DNA of 64,000 nt from positions 1-64,000 of the forward strand of contig JAOALB010000106.1 in NCBI GenBank assembly GCA_025331125.1, given 5' to 3'. This document shows, piece after piece, positions 11,250-23,723 of this stretch. Below the pieces are notes generated by a model, which was not told where the DNA came from, did no database searches, and saw only the letters and a program-made list of their open reading frames with translations. Both the position numbers and the translations under genes were made by a program. Position 1 is the first letter of the stretch; each line of letters begins with the position of its first letter. This stretch comes from Mycogone perniciosa (taxonomy: Eukaryota; Ascomycota; Sordariomycetes; Hypocreales; Hypocreaceae).

Positions 11250-14010
11250 TTAATGAGTGTTGAGCGAAAGGCCCTGAAAGGCAGCTGACCAGTCATTCTG
11301 GGGAGAGATGGGGGTGACACCCTGAGAATGCGACCCGGGAGATGCCATGGCCTGGGTGTTGGGAAACCGCTGACGCATCGATTGGAAGTCACCGGCCTGG
11401 TGGAACCCGGCTCCAGGGAATCCCTCAACGCCAGAGGCAAGCCCGGGGATGTACGATCCGTTAATTCGAGCGTTCCCAAAGACACCCGCTGGCCCGTACG
11501 CGTAGTTGGAAGGTGGGTATCCTGAAGTTGGAGGAGCTTGCCTGTCCCCCACTAACTGGGGCTGATTGAAGCCAGAACGCAATCCTCGAGCTTGTGCACC
11601 AGAGAATACCTGAGATTGTTGCTCCTGTTGCGACACCTGGTTCTGACGACGCTCGTTGCTGGTAGTGCCACGACCAACGCCAACAGCGCCTGGTCCAACT
11701 CCACTAGGGGCCTGGATTCCTAGAGTCGGGCTTGCGAATGATGCGGGGTTGATTGCGGACATCCAGATACGAGTTTTGTATATCTTGAAGAGGTCCGTCA
11801 CCAGTGAGTTGAAGTTGATGTAGGAGTCAGCAAAGTAGTAGAAGGTCAATTTCTTCCAGTCCCTGTTCCGTGTCAGTACTTGCATCATAAAGGCATAAAA
11901 CGCCCACATGGACATGGAGTAACTCACATTTGGAATTCTGCATCCAAGATTTCCATGTTGAGACCATGCTCCTTGACCTTCTGCATGCAAACTCTCTTCG
12001 CCTTTGCCTCTTGACCCTCCTTGTCCCGCAAGGACTGTATTTCGTGGTTCTGCGCAAGGCGCTTGATGAGTTTGGGACGGAGCTCCCCAGAGTTCGGCTC
12101 TTGCATGTGATGTTGATTTAGAGGGCCCATGCCGCCAACTGCACTCCCTTGAAGGCCATTGGACGAGGCTAAAAGGCCAGCACCCGAGCCTTCTTGAGCA
12201 GCGGCAGCATTTTGGGAGTACATCATGAGCCATTTGTATTGCTCCTCCGCGTAATGCTCCTTGAGCTCCTTGGCTGTCTGCCAATCCACATTATCCCTCG
12301 CAACAGTTCCGAGATCAGTGCCGCGGTCAGCCTCCACAATCACCAGATCACCGGGTTTGACGGTAAGTCCCGTTCCTTCTTGGATGTAAAACACATCAGC
12401 TCGAGCGCATTTAAACAAAACAACATGTAGAAGTTGGTTGAGCCTTGGTTGTGCTACGCTATACACGTTGCGATGGGGAGAAGGGGGGCGATTCGGGAAC
12501 TGAGCCGGTAGGCCAAACTGCGGCGGCATGTAAGGGTTAGTGAACACTGGCTGAACGGAATTGGCCATAGTTCCTCCGGGATAGTAGCTAGCTGCTGCGA
12601 ATGTTACTAAAGCGGTCATTTTTTGATGGATTGATTGATGAGTGACTTACAAACATTGCCTGGATAGCTCGGGTTTTCCGGGAAGCCGGATGGATATCCT
12701 GAAGCCGTTTGGTTATCGGGCGTCGGTGCCTCCAAAGTGGATACCGAGTCCGCAATAGAACTGATGGATCCCTGCCGAGTAGGCATGTTGGCAAAGGAGT
12801 GGCGCCGACTCTGAGAAACATCACCAACGAAAAATCCTGGAGTGCTGGACCAAAGAGCTTTCTTAAGATTGGTAGGTTCAACCTTCCGGCCATCCAAACC
12901 AAGGGGGGTACGATAATGCGCCTGTCCATATTCACTCATGCGCCTATCAGCGGCTCGGTTTATGAATGATTCGCCGTCATTCACTTCATCCAGCTCGTCA
13001 ATGGCAAAATCGGACTCTTCTGGAACGAACTCCCGCAGCGTATAGCCATTGCCGAAGGCAGATCCAGTGGAGGCACGTGGTCGAATTCTAGCATTATATT
13101 GTTGCTGCTGTTGCCGAAGCATTGCGTTCTCCCGCGTGAGCATCTCAATGGTCTTGGATTCAGAACTTTGGTGAAACGAGCCCTGAAGCGATTCCGATGC
13201 GCTCTCATCGTCGTCATCCTCCACTTCCTTGACCTTACCGAGCATAGACCCGTCGCTCGACATTTCACTAAGCATGCTAGGTCGAGAAGGACGATGCTGC
13301 AAAGCAGGGTGACGGGCACGGCCAAGGATAGCCGAGGAGCTCATGCCGGCTCCGGGGGATGTCTCGGGGTCTAGTTGCCCCGCAGAATAAGATTGGGATC
13401 GATAGGTCTTTGGCGTAGGATGCAGCGGGATTGCAAACGGTATCTGTGGGTTTGTCCCTGGCTCACGAGAGGCTGAGGGATTTTGCGAGAGCGCAGGGTC
13501 GTTGAAGAATGAATTGCTCCCAGCCCCAGGAGGAACGGTTGATGTAGGCGACGGCAGAACCTCGCTGAGTCTTGAAGGAGGATCCTTACGGTCTGAATTC
13601 CAGATACCTGTTCCCCACGAAAAAGCTGAAGAGCCTGGGGCTCGACCAATTACTGATGACATTGAATGAGATCCCCAAGGTCCTTCGGCAGAAGGTGTGC
13701 TTGGGTGAGATGTCGTAGGTGACATCGAATTGCTCGCGAAGGACCCCTTCCTAGGCCGGGCAAGAGGTGCGGACGTGTCGTTCAACCAGGAAGACCGACG
13801 GACGGATTTTGGTGGTTGCGCGACAGGCTGCGAATTCTCCTGGCGGTGATCACCCTCGTCCTCAGAACTGGCAAGCGCTTCCGAGTCTGGGGTTGACGTC
13901 CTGGCGTTAACCTTTTCGAGAAGTAGAGACTGATTAGTTGGCGTTGTAGCGGGGAATGAGCTCTGAGCGAGCCTCGACTGTGGCCCGTTTTTGATGGAAT
14001 TCGAGCTCAT
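11250..14010 (-). CDS. PSP1 C-terminal domain protein
   Basis: Exons 14010-12651, 12606-11928 and 11862-11250 join in frame to 883 residues. The first 450 residues are disordered, rich in Ser/Pro/Arg with many SP/TP sites and one short coiled segment (TIEMLTRENAMLRQQQQQ). The PSP1 domain begins near residue 505 (VLFKCARADVFYIQ, KPGDLVIVEADRGTDLG) and ends near 700 (KKLTFYYFADSYINFNSLV, then RIWMSAINP), matching yeast Psp1 and YLR177W. The last 180 residues are Gly/Gln/Asn/Pro rich. Intron 2 splits the domain just before KKLTFYY, and the splice restores the family consensus. The start is the ATG at 14010, because the frame upstream has only a non-ATG codon. Yeast Psp1 suppresses DNA polymerase alpha mutants and is cytoplasmic; the molecular function is unclear. 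Confidence 0.9.
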
Positions 14011-17000
14011 GATCAAGGTCGACCAGAGTAGTATTGGAGCAACGAAATATCTCCGACTGCTCCCTTTAGCAGTCGGAGCTGTGGCGGGTTTTTTTTTAAG
14101 AAACTTAAGAGTTAAAAGTGTGTTGAAAAGGAGTTGGTAGGTGGTGGCGTGGTGCCGAATGAGAGAGAAAGCAGAGCCTCACTGGCAGCCGGAACTTCGA
14201 GCACGTGAGAACTTTCACGATGGTGGCTCAGATGGCTGGCGACTTGGAAGCTGAAAAACTCAGAAGCGGTATCAGGTATCTCTGGTTGGTGGCAAACTGA
14301 AAATAGCTGTCAATTGTCAGCCTGTCAATCCAACATAATATCATCTGTGTTGGAGGATTGTGAAAATGTGTGAGAAGCGTCGCTCTTGTTAAAAAAAAGG
14401 AAGCGGAAAAGACACCAACAACGGGCAGGCCTAAGACGCGAGGTCTAACAGTCCATTTCCGTGGTAACGTCCTTGATGAAGCAGCTTTCGCAGTGCCGTT
14501 GGATGTGGATGCCGTTGTGGGCGTCGATTGGCCCCCAAGGTCGACTGAAACTGAATCTCAGAGGATGCTCACTCACCAGTCGCGAATCTCAGGTACGGTC
14601 TATAATATGTGGGGAATCAAAAATCGAAAAAGAAGAAGCTCTAGATAGATCGTAGTTAAAACAGTATGGCATCCGGCGCTACGGCGACTTGCGGGATGCG
14701 GGAGGTTGTCAAAGATTTTTTGGGTGGCGAAAAGAGATCCGCGTCGGCGAGTCGAGCGGTTGGGCGTCGCAGTGACGTTCGGCGATCCGATTAAAGAGGA
14801 ACGTGGAGAGGGATGATATTTCGAAGGTATAAAAATGTCTAAACCAGCGCGTCTAAACCCAGAGCCCGAAGAGGGAAATGATTCTCAAACTAGAAAGACG
14901 TGGAAGAAGAGGGAGGTTATGCGTGTACACCCATCCGCAACTGCTTTGATGACGACAATGAGGTTGACGAGAGATGGTGACACCGCGGCCGTCTTCGTCG
15001 TCAATGGAGACGGAGATATGGCGATTGCGTTGCTGGAGCTGGGGGAGACGGTGTGCTAGTCGCGGCCCATGGTTAGAGGCACAGGACTCGCCAACTGGAG
15101 CGCAATGGCGCTGCCGCGCAGACGCCTGAGAGCGCAAAACGCGGCGACTGGGCGATTGCTTGCGAAAGGCGGCGGGGACAGACACAGACAGCGCAGGCCT
15201 CCAACGCCTCTGTGGAGAGCGCGAACAGATAGTGAGGGGGGCAAGACGGTTGTAACGATCGACGAGACGAGATGTCGCGATCGCAAAGCAGGTGGAAGGG
15301 GGAGTGAGAGAGAGAGAAAGGAAGAAAAAAAGATGCCGGCGCAAGTTGTCGTTATGCGGTCGACGTTTTTCAAAAAAGGTCGGGAGGTGTTGGAAGGTGG
15401 TGGTGGTGCAGAGGTCAGTCAAGTCAGGTCAAAGTCACTCAATCAGTCCAGTGACTCCAGTTCTAAACAGACCACCTGCTGGCCAGGGCACTGAGCGCCA
15501 AGTGGCGTGGACAAGAGCGGCGATTATGAGTATAATGGGGTCCGGAGTACCCCGAAGTAGCGTGTACTTCGTACCGGAGGTTTTTTCACAGGGAGCTTTG
15601 GCGCTGGAGTGGCCCCTGATCTGATGGAACGCTGCCGAACGTATGGGGCCAGAGGAGTTGGTTGTGCTGGTAGTAGTATTATGTGCAGAGTGCAGCATGC
15701 AGAGAGGAATGGCGAGAACTCGGCAGCATGCAAGGAGCAGGGAAAGGAGTGCAGTGCAGTGCAGTGCGGAAGTAGTAGGTTGCAGGCGTCTAGGATCGCG
15801 TGTATGTACTCGTACCTAATATTGCAGTGCCTCCTCACCTTGCCGAAGCAGAGCTCGCTCTCAAACAACAAGGGCTCTCTATTCTGTTACTACCCTTGCC
15901 GTACCGTGCGAGGAACAACGAGCTTGGCGATCCGGATGGGCTGGCCGTCTGTGGGAGGGTGGAGATGATGGCGCGCGCGCGGAGAGGGGGAGGGGCGCTG
16001 GCGTCTCGGGAGATGATGATGATGGAGGAGCAGAGCAGCAGCAGCAGCAGCAGGATAGGCACAAGCAAGTCGACTCGGGAGATGGGTTTCGAGTTTCAAG
16101 GTCTGGAGTGTGGGGGGAGGCTGGCCTTATCATATGCTTTCAGTCCCGGGCGTTGGAGGGGGGCGAGTTGACGAGGCTTGGATGAAGGCGAGAGAGCCTG
16201 GGGAACGGCCTCACTAGCAGGGGAGGGGATGGATGGGATGGCTTGAGGGATGAAGTAGCACTCGTAGTATTAGCGGAATGGAGATGGAGATGGAGGGCAC
16301 AATGTCCTGCTGGGGGCGAGAGAGCGGGCGTCTTGGCGGATGGTGGTGGCAGCAGGCAAGATGGTGAGAGGACGGACTCTACGGAGTAGTCTCCAGAAGA
16401 TCAGCCACAAGGCGGAAGGCAATCATGAAGCTGGGGAAGGCTAAAAAAGCTCTCGGTGCTTAAATCACGATGTTAGTCGTACGGAGTGGTGCTAGTCGTA
16501 CTCGTAGTAGTAGCAGTAGTAGTAGACAAACAGACCAGGACGGGGGGATGTGGCCACTACCTATGACTGGAACTCAAGTGGGCATAGCGGATGTGGGCTG
16601 CTGTGAGGTTACGTTAGAGCAGCGTACTCGGCCGGGTGGAGAGACAACAAAATGATTTAATCAATGGATGGCTCGCATGATATGACTGAGGAGACAAGAC
16701 GCTCGTAAGATTGAAAAGAAAATATAAGGCACGGTATGGAGTAGTATTACATGCGCGTCTGCATCTGCGCCTGCGTCTGTCCGTGCGTTCATCCTATGTA
16801 TGTATGTACGGAGTACAGTGCTCGTATGTATGCGTGTGTGCGAATATGTACTCCGTATGTGAGAGTTCATCTTTAATTTATTCTACGCAGGGGATGATGG
16901 GGCTCCATTATTACTGCTACGACTAATACTCGTACTGCTACTTCTAAGCGGGAGGGCTCCAACTGCATATCCCGGCTATTAGTAGTCGTAATCCGTACTC

Positions 17001-20000
17001 CGTACCTCACAAGCATTGTGATCCACGACATCGCTTTACGGCTGCTGTTTCTCGTGCTAACATAAACCGAGATTCGTTATGTACCAGGAATCGTACGAGC
17101 GAACGGCTCCCCCAGAGTGCTAAAACCAACAGCCGCGCCTCTTCTCGGAGCGAGCAGCATGACACGCGACCACTAACTTTCTCGCTGATCGGCACAATTG
17201 CCAGGTATTGGCCAGCTGAGGCTTCGATCAAATCCTACCCCCTTGTCCCTGTCTGTCTGCTAGTTATGTGTGTACATACACAGTACATACGAGCATTTGC
17301 AGGCCGAGGCTGGAGTTTTCCATGCTCTGTGAAATATGATGACTTGCTCGCATGCATGCCGAACCGGTGTCTCCGTGTGCATCCACGGGAATAATTGTTA
17401 CTGTATGGAGTCCTCTCCGAACGGCCTCCTTTACACAACCCCTGCTGCATTGCCGTTTGACGGCGGCAAGTTCCCTGGCCTGGCCTGACATATGTTAATG
17501 TGAACATCGAAAGGACAACCCAGTGATCGAAGCTGTTCACAAAAGTCTTGAGAAGCTTCCATCACCATCACCAGCACTGCATCCAAGCCGTGCCATCTTT
17601 CTTCATCCAGCATGGCCCGAAGCTCAAGCCAACAAACGCGGCGCGGCCTCGCGTGCTGGCGTCCCGATTCACTGGGTGGATGAACAAACGACCCAACGCC
17701 ATTGACTCACTACGACGTACATGCGGTTCATGCCTCTGGCCCGTTGCGCATCCCCGCTTCTACTGGTTACACGAGTCCTTCGTACTGCTACAAACATACT
17801 TTGAATGGCACATGCAGACCACAGAACAGACCGATCTCTGTTCTCCGTTCTCCGATCTCCGCCGCTTCTAAGAGGCCCGTGAAAGAACTGCTTCCATGCA
17901 GGAGACGCCGCTGTACTCGTATGTACATGCATGCTCCCAGTAGTTTCTCCCATGTCGCAGTCCGCGGATCAGTGCAATGGGTTGGTTGTCTGTGAAGAAG
18001 TAATACTACTAGTATGAAAACCCGCATTTCTGCTGCATAATCCAGGACATCGTATTGGAGGTACCTGCGTGTCGAGACCCTCCTTTGACTGCGTGGTGCG
18101 GCTGGAATTTTGGCCCAAAAGACACCCCAATCGACGATCACACCTCTCTCCAACTCGCTAATGCCTACGTTACGCCATCAGAAACGCGGAGACGCTGGAG
18201 CGGCAAACCGTTGAACCAAAAATCCTATGTTCAAGCACTATGTGTTGCCACTTGTCCCAATCGCTCAATCTTCTTTACGCCACCATCTTTGGAGCGCTGG
18301 CAATTGAGAACCTACAAAGCTTGCTTGCTTTACTTTCTTGCCAAAGAGATGCGCTGTGACGGCACATTGATGGAACAACACCAGCCCAGCTTCTTTTCTA
18401 AGTGGTCGAAGCTTCGAGGCGATCGCTCACCCCGCAAGTCGCCTTGTTCCAGAACCCCGCTTGGTGTCTCCGAAAGTCACCTGGCCTCTTCGAACTTGCT
18501 TCTGCAGAACCAAGTTTGGATGGGGAAGTGTTCGCTCCCCCCATATCGGGATGGAGCCCCTCGGGCGGGGACAATGCAGACCTAAAACAGGGGCCACAAG
18601 AACATACCTAACCTCTCATCCCGCTCCTAGACACATCACCGCGGATAACTCGTCATTACAGCCATGACAGAAAACCATCTGTGGATAACTCTCGCTGCTG
18701 CAGATAACTCTCTATAATACTTTGCACAGCTGGTTTTTTCAACTCTATAATATTGCAGCAAAAGCTCTTAATACATGAATCAGCTACGTAGCACCTTGTC
18801 GAGAGTGGTATGTCTTTTTTGTCCTCCACCTGGCCATGCAGGACAAGGCGTCAAGGTGCTGGGTCGTCTCCAATGATGCTCCAACTCGCGCCCACATTTC
18901 CGCCAATCACAAAATACATGCTATCCGCGGCGCCATGGCCCAGCCACAAGGGCCTCAGGGATGCACGGAGCCAGTGATGCTGCAGAGTCGACACCACGAG
19001 GGCGAGAGCTGAGAGAGGGTATCACGTGGATTCGCAAGCAATGCCGTTCTCGTCCACGCAAAGAGAACCAGACAAACTCCTGAGAAGAGACCAAAAATTC
19101 AGAAACAAACTAAACAGTCCAACAGGTACGTCAATTCGCTGAAACAGCCCCTTTGGCTCCTATTTCCTTGCATTGGAGTGAACTTCAAGACCGCTAATAA
19201 CATGCTAGCTTGTACTTCGTACAACACGACCAGTTCGTTGTCAGATGCATGAATTATTAACACACCAACAATAATGTTGGCACATATATTAATTCAAAAG
19301 TTTGACAGCCAAGGCCACTGTAAACCGATACGGGACGAAAGCACCGCCATGAGCTATTATCGCTCCGTTGTCCAAATCCTTGGACGACTAACATCCAGGA
19401 TCATCCAAGAGACCTCGCGCCGGGAGAGAAATGCCTTGCATAAACCTACTAAAGTAAATCGAAAGTCCCAATCGATCCCCCCCCGTTACCACGCGGCTAT
19501 GACATATCTCTCAGCCCTAATCACTCGAATGTCAATGGTTCGCCATGTGGTGACTTGAGTGGCGTCCAATATCGATGTCTCCGCTGCTCGGCACTGCACC
19601 ATCAAGTTGATGTTTTGCCCCTATCACAAACCTTCCATAACCCCCGGAGCATTTATTGCTGCACTACGAAGTAGCACTACGGAGTACAGAGGTGAGGGAT
19701 CGAATCCTAGTTCATAAGACGCTACGCGAGCCGTCAGCGGACTTCCGACGTACATCGCATCCCAACCAACGAACGCATAACGGTGTGCACCAAAAACGGC
19801 GCGGAGAATTTCCATGACGGGGTTTGTGGCCCGCCGTACGAAGTAGATGCCTTGACCGTCGGCACGCCTGGCTTGCATACGCTTTGTTCTCATTGTCTGT
19901 TAGGCCAAGGACCCCTGGTCCTTTGAATGCCGCTGCAACTACTCTATTAAAGTTTTGGGACTGGCTTGGCTCTTCTCTCCCAGACTAGCAGCAGAGGGCT

Positions 20001-20359
20001 CGATGGCTTGCGTCGTCGTCTAGCCGAACGCATGCAAATGAATCCGCTGTTGGGTATCATCTTGAACGGAGCTCTCCGTACAATCCGGGGCGGGACCTTC
20101 GATCACATCTCCGAAAGCTGAAATCATACGGCGGAGACTCTCTTGCCACGGAAGCATGGCTTCATAGCCCCGCCTGGTCTTGTCGTCATGACCGGATGGT
20201 CAGCTCTATGTCATAGAATCAAGCATCCATGGCTAATTGCTATCCAAGTGCGTATCCTCAATGCGTAGTCGTGGGTATCATGATGTTCTACACCAATGCG
20301 TAATACCTAATGTACAGGCCAAAGAACAGCTTCTATTAAGGCTTTCACTCCCTCCCTTC
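14011..20359. other. 6.3 kb gene-poor region
   Basis: I see no gene I can support. The open frames are short, overlap on both strands and contain low-complexity or GC-skewed sequence (for example 14853-15422, 15800-16171 and 18055-18585). The stretch 14011-15500 is presumably promoter and leader of the PSP1-domain gene. The rest holds many TAC/GTA-rich simple repeats and at least eight copies of the GTACGGAGTAC or GTACTTCGTAC element. No tRNA or transposon was found. Confidence 0.5.
16035..16053. repeat. CAG trinucleotide run
   Basis: Six or so AGC/CAG triplets lie in non-coding sequence of the gene-poor region. Confidence 0.7.
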
Positions 20360-21340
20360 CTAAGAAGCCGATGCTTGCGCCGGCCTCTGCTGCTTCAACT
20401 TCTCCTCAAACTTGGCAAACTCCTGTATAGAAATTTCCTCCTCTTCGTCCAAAATTTGACGGACACCCTGAACCTCTTCAATCTGATTGAGTTAATGGTC
20501 AGCACTCCAAGTTCCAGATCGATAGCAGTCAGGGGGGCTACTCACATAGTGCATCAACATGCCCTCAATGCCACTCTTCAGCGTAACAGTGCTCGAATCA
20601 CACGTTCGGCATGCCCCACGCAATTTAAGCAGTACCTGTCCATCCTCAAAGCCTCGGAATTCAATATCTCCTCCATCTTCCTGTATAGCCGGCCGGATCC
20701 TTGTCTCGAGCAGTTCTTTGATCATGCCTACCACCTCGCTGTCATTCTCGTTGTAAGCAAGACTGTCCTCTTCAACGGCTGCCTCGCCGGCTTCGCCATC
20801 CTTGCGCTCCACAATGTTTACAATCGTCTCGCCCGACGTAATAGCTTCAGTGATGAGGGCGAAGATCTCAGGCCGCACATGCGCCCAGTTTGCATCCCCA
20901 GCCTTGGTCACAGTAATGAAGTCGGCGCCATAGAATACCGACGTAATGCCATCAATGTTCATGAGTTTTGCCGCTAGGGGAGAAGGATACGGCGGCGCAA
21001 TCGTAGACCGTGGGTTCAGATATTCAATGAAAGGCGCAGTAATCGCTGGAGGGATGATTCGATGGTTCGGCAGAAACTTGAGCGCATCGGGGTTCGGAGT
21101 GCTCTCGGTCTGGATGAAGATTGTCCGCACGCCGCTCCCAGCGCCGGCAATGCTAGGGACGAAGCGCTGTGTCCGCTGTGTTTGAGGTCGGACGCCGGCG
21201 GAGATGGTTGGGAGTTTTGTTCGGGTGCTTAATTGCCGTGTCCATCTCGGCAGTGCTCTGGTTTGGCATTCGGCCGCTGGTCGAGAGGCCGCCGTGGCCA
21301 GAGCACGCAATAATGTCCTGGATTTAGTTGCTGGTGCCAT
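20360..21340 (-). CDS. nfu1: Mitochondrial iron-sulfur scaffold NFU1
   Basis: Late-acting Fe-S cluster carrier of the mitochondrial matrix, which helps load [4Fe-4S] clusters into enzymes such as lipoate synthase and complex II. Exons 21340-20546 and 20482-20360 give 305 residues. Residues 1-70 are rich in Ala/Arg/Ser/Thr with few acidic residues, a typical mitochondrial presequence. The Nfu N-terminal domain starts at FIQTESTPNPDALKF (75-89). The NifU-like C-terminal domain starts near 200 and contains the cluster-binding C244-x-x-C247 within RGACRTCDSS. The final exon supplies the EEVQGVRQIL helix and an acidic, helical tail. The single intron (63 bases, GTGAGT donor) lies just after the CxxC domain core. 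It is divergent from the HIT zinc-finger gene, with 332 bases between the two starts. Confidence 0.95.
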
Positions 21341-21672
21341 TATTGTTCAAGGCAAGGAATGGCAGCTATCCAGATTAAAGGAGATGATGTGGGGAGAAAA
21401 GAATACGAAGGCGATTGAGGCGAGTTTCGGACGTTTAATTGACATTTGAAGAATTATTAGTAATGGGGGGGTGCTATGATGTAACGCGCACCAATGGCCT
21501 GGCTTGGATTTCACCGCACTGTCCGAAGTCGTGAAATTTTTGGCCGATCCCTATGAACAAGAAAAAAAAGTCCGGGGACGCGGGGCGGTTTTAACTTGAC
21601 ACTCTTTTTGTCGCGTTTGTGAACAGCCTGGCAACCTTCAACGATTCAACGAATCCGACGGTATCAGACACG
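21341..21672. promoter_or_regulatory. Divergent promoter between NFU1 and the HIT zinc-finger gene
   Basis: This 332-base stretch separates two divergent start codons and must hold both promoters and leaders. It includes a short G run near 21464-21472. No specific regulatory site was recognised. Confidence 0.6.
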
Positions 21673-22573
21673 ATGGCCGAGCCGACAGAAGAATCCGAAG
21701 CTCTGGCGTCTACAGAGAAGCACGATGGCGAAGAAGCTCCCTCCGCTACGCCTGCGAGAGAGGATGGCCAAGACGAGCAGCTGAAGACGTCACAGCCAGA
21801 GGAAGCTGAAGAGGGAGCGCGGCAGAACAACCGCGACGACGAAACGCCAACACCACCGCAGGTACCAGCGCCGACGACGGATCTTTGCGGCGTTTGTCAG
21901 ACTAATCCACACAAGTACAAATGCCCTCGGTGCCGTTTGCCATAGTACGTTGACTGCTTGTTTGTTTCATCACCATCTATAGGTATCTGGGCTGTGTGAG
22001 CGGATGCTGACATCACTGGCTAGCTGCTCTGTCGCGTGCAACAAGGTCCATCGCGAGAACCACCCTCCAGACCCCGAGCCGCAACCACAGCCAGCAAAAC
22101 AAGACCTGCCAGATGCGCCGTCGAATAACGCCCTCGTCCAGCCAGTCGATCCCGCAAGCCCCTTCCGCGTTCTAGAAACATCGGACAGACTGAAGCTCCT
22201 GTTCAACAAGTACCCCAACCTACCGAACCAGCTTCTCGAAATCCACGCTGCAACCCAACCCCCGCCGTCAGATGGACCAGAAAAGGCCATCCCAGCGGCC
22301 CTCATGCAAGGGTTGAAGAAGAAAGACACCTGGAATCACGACATTGGTATCAAGAACGGGAAAGCGGCACTGCGTAGGGCGAGAAAGGCCAACGGCGAGG
22401 ATGGCGAAGCTATTCGGGAATACACCGAGTTGATCTCGCATATTATGAGCGAGGCGAGCCGTAAGGCTAACGCCGCCGCTGCCGCCACCGACATCTATCT
22501 ACAGCAACAGGTCGCTGAGGAAGACACCAAGCTCATCGAACGCCTCTTGGCCGAGGAACAGCGCAAGAAATAA
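21673..22573 (+). CDS. HIT-type zinc finger protein (Hit1/ZNHIT3-like)
   Basis: Exons 21673-21944 and 22024-22573 join to 273 residues. The first 70 residues are acidic and disordered. A HIT zinc finger occupies about residues 72-104: C72-x2-C75, C84-x2-C87, Y91-C92-x3-C96, H100-x3-H104. The 79-base intron splits the Tyr91 codon and its removal completes the finger. The rest is helical and charged, with a Lys/Arg/Ala/Glu-rich C-terminus. In yeast, Hit1 acts with Rsa1 in assembling box C/D snoRNPs, and ZNHIT3 is the human counterpart. The assignment to this HIT subgroup rests on the finger and overall size, so the exact partner is inferred. Confidence 0.85.
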
Positions 22574-22763
22574 AATACAAAAAAAGATGGCACGGGTGGC
22601 CAATGGCTAGGTATATATCCATCATATCCTTCCCACTTCATACCCCACGTCGATTTCCCTCTCTGGGAATAAATCGTTGTATATTATCCTCATAATCATC
22701 GCTCGTCAGATTAAAGGTACGTAGATGGTGACTGAAACAAATTTTCGGTATTAGCTCCTTCAG

Positions 22764-23723
22764 CTAACGTTTGAATCGCGCAAAGAATCCCCCGATTTTT
22801 GGAGATTTGGGTGACAGCCCGGTTGGCGATTCCTTATCCTCAGTTGGGGAGTGGGACTTATCGCTTTTGCCGTGTTTGCTGAGGCTTCCAAGTTTTGATC
22901 GCAGGGTCCACTTCGACTCTATTGATCGCAGGCGGGTTTGCGCCGCGGACTTTTGCTTGTTTGCCGCCTCTTCGTCGCTCTGAGTCCAGTCGACCCGCTG
23001 CTCATCAGGATTGTCGACCACCTCGCTGTGATCGTAGACCGATTGGTTGTCCAAGACAATCAAGCTGTGTCTTTGGAAGCCTGCTGGCACTAGTTTGCTA
23101 AGCACGCTGCCTGTACTTTTCCTCCTGGAATGTTTGAGGGCTTCATGGTCTGAGCCTTTGGACTTGAGAGAGGAGGAGGATGACTTCTGGTCGGCTTCTG
23201 TGGTGGTTGCGACTGTCTGGATTTGCCGTGACAGCCTGCGGGAGAGAGACTTTTCTGTCGCAGTCTTGACACTTGTCGTTCGGGCGAATTGAGAGGCGGC
23301 TACCTGGGGGACATGGCGGTAGATAGATGGAGACGCCTCCACAGAATTCCCAATGCTGGAGTCAGCCTCCCGAGGGTGCTCGGCCGACTCGTACTGTACG
23401 CCTTGGGTGCGTACTCTCAGAGGAATCCCTTGGCCGTGTTTGCCAGCTCCTTCGGCGTCCCGGGCAACTGCAGCAGCTTTGGCCTGTCGTTCCGCCTCCA
23501 CCGCAGCCTTTGCGCGCCTCTTTCGCTCCTCAAGGGCCTTCTGCTCCGCAAGCACCACGTACAGCCGTCTCGTCAAGTCATCGGGGTCGAAGGGTCGGTG
23601 CTGATGGGGCTGTGGTTTAAGACGGGGAGGGGCCTTAATGGCAGGCCGGTAGGCGGATTGGTGAGCGGGCTGGTGAGCGGCCGCCTTTATGTCGTGTACG
23701 TAATTCATTTTATAGAAGAACAT
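22764..23723 (-). CDS. Hypothetical basic, Ser/Lys-rich protein
   Basis: A single 319-residue open frame starting at the ATG at 23723 (MFFYKMNYVHDIKAA). I do not recognise a family. Residues about 45-90 form a strongly charged, Ala/Glu/Arg/Lys-rich predicted helix (QKALEERKRRAKAAVEAERQ). The remainder is Ser/Lys/Arg rich and probably disordered, ending in a basic KIGGFFARFKR. Its 3' end lies 190 bases from the stop of the convergent HIT zinc-finger gene. The composition fits a fungal cytoskeleton- or signalling-associated disordered protein, but this is a guess. Confidence 0.65.
   Translation of the reverse strand: MFFYKMNYVHDIKAAAHQPAHQSAYRPAIKAPPRLKPQPHQHRPFDPDDLTRRLYVVLAEQKALEERKRRAKAAVEAERQAKAAAVARDAEGAGKHGQGIPLRVRTQGVQYESAEHPREADSSIGNSVEASPSIYRHVPQVAASQFARTTSVKTATEKSLSRRLSRQIQTVATTTEADQKSSSSSLKSKGSDHEALKHSRRKSTGSVLSKLVPAGFQRHSLIVLDNQSVYDHSEVVDNPDEQRVDWTQSDEEAANKQKSAAQTRLRSIESKWTLRSKLGSLSKHGKSDKSHSPTEDKESPTGLSPKSPKIGGFFARFKR

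Noticed and set aside
14853..15422. 189-residue open frame on the minus strand with shadows on the plus strand
   Set aside because: Arg/Ser/Pro-rich translation in GC-skewed, purine-rich DNA; open on both strands; no family features.
15800..16171. 123-residue plus-strand frame with GC/CAG-rich DNA
   Set aside because: Low-complexity DNA open in several frames on both strands.
18055..18585. 176-residue open frame
   Set aside because: Begins with a non-ATG codon, no motif recognised and odd composition. A decayed gene cannot be excluded but is not supported.
19685..19730. tRNA-like T-arm sequence (GGATCGAATCC)
   Set aside because: No matching acceptor, D or anticodon stems could be laid out around it.
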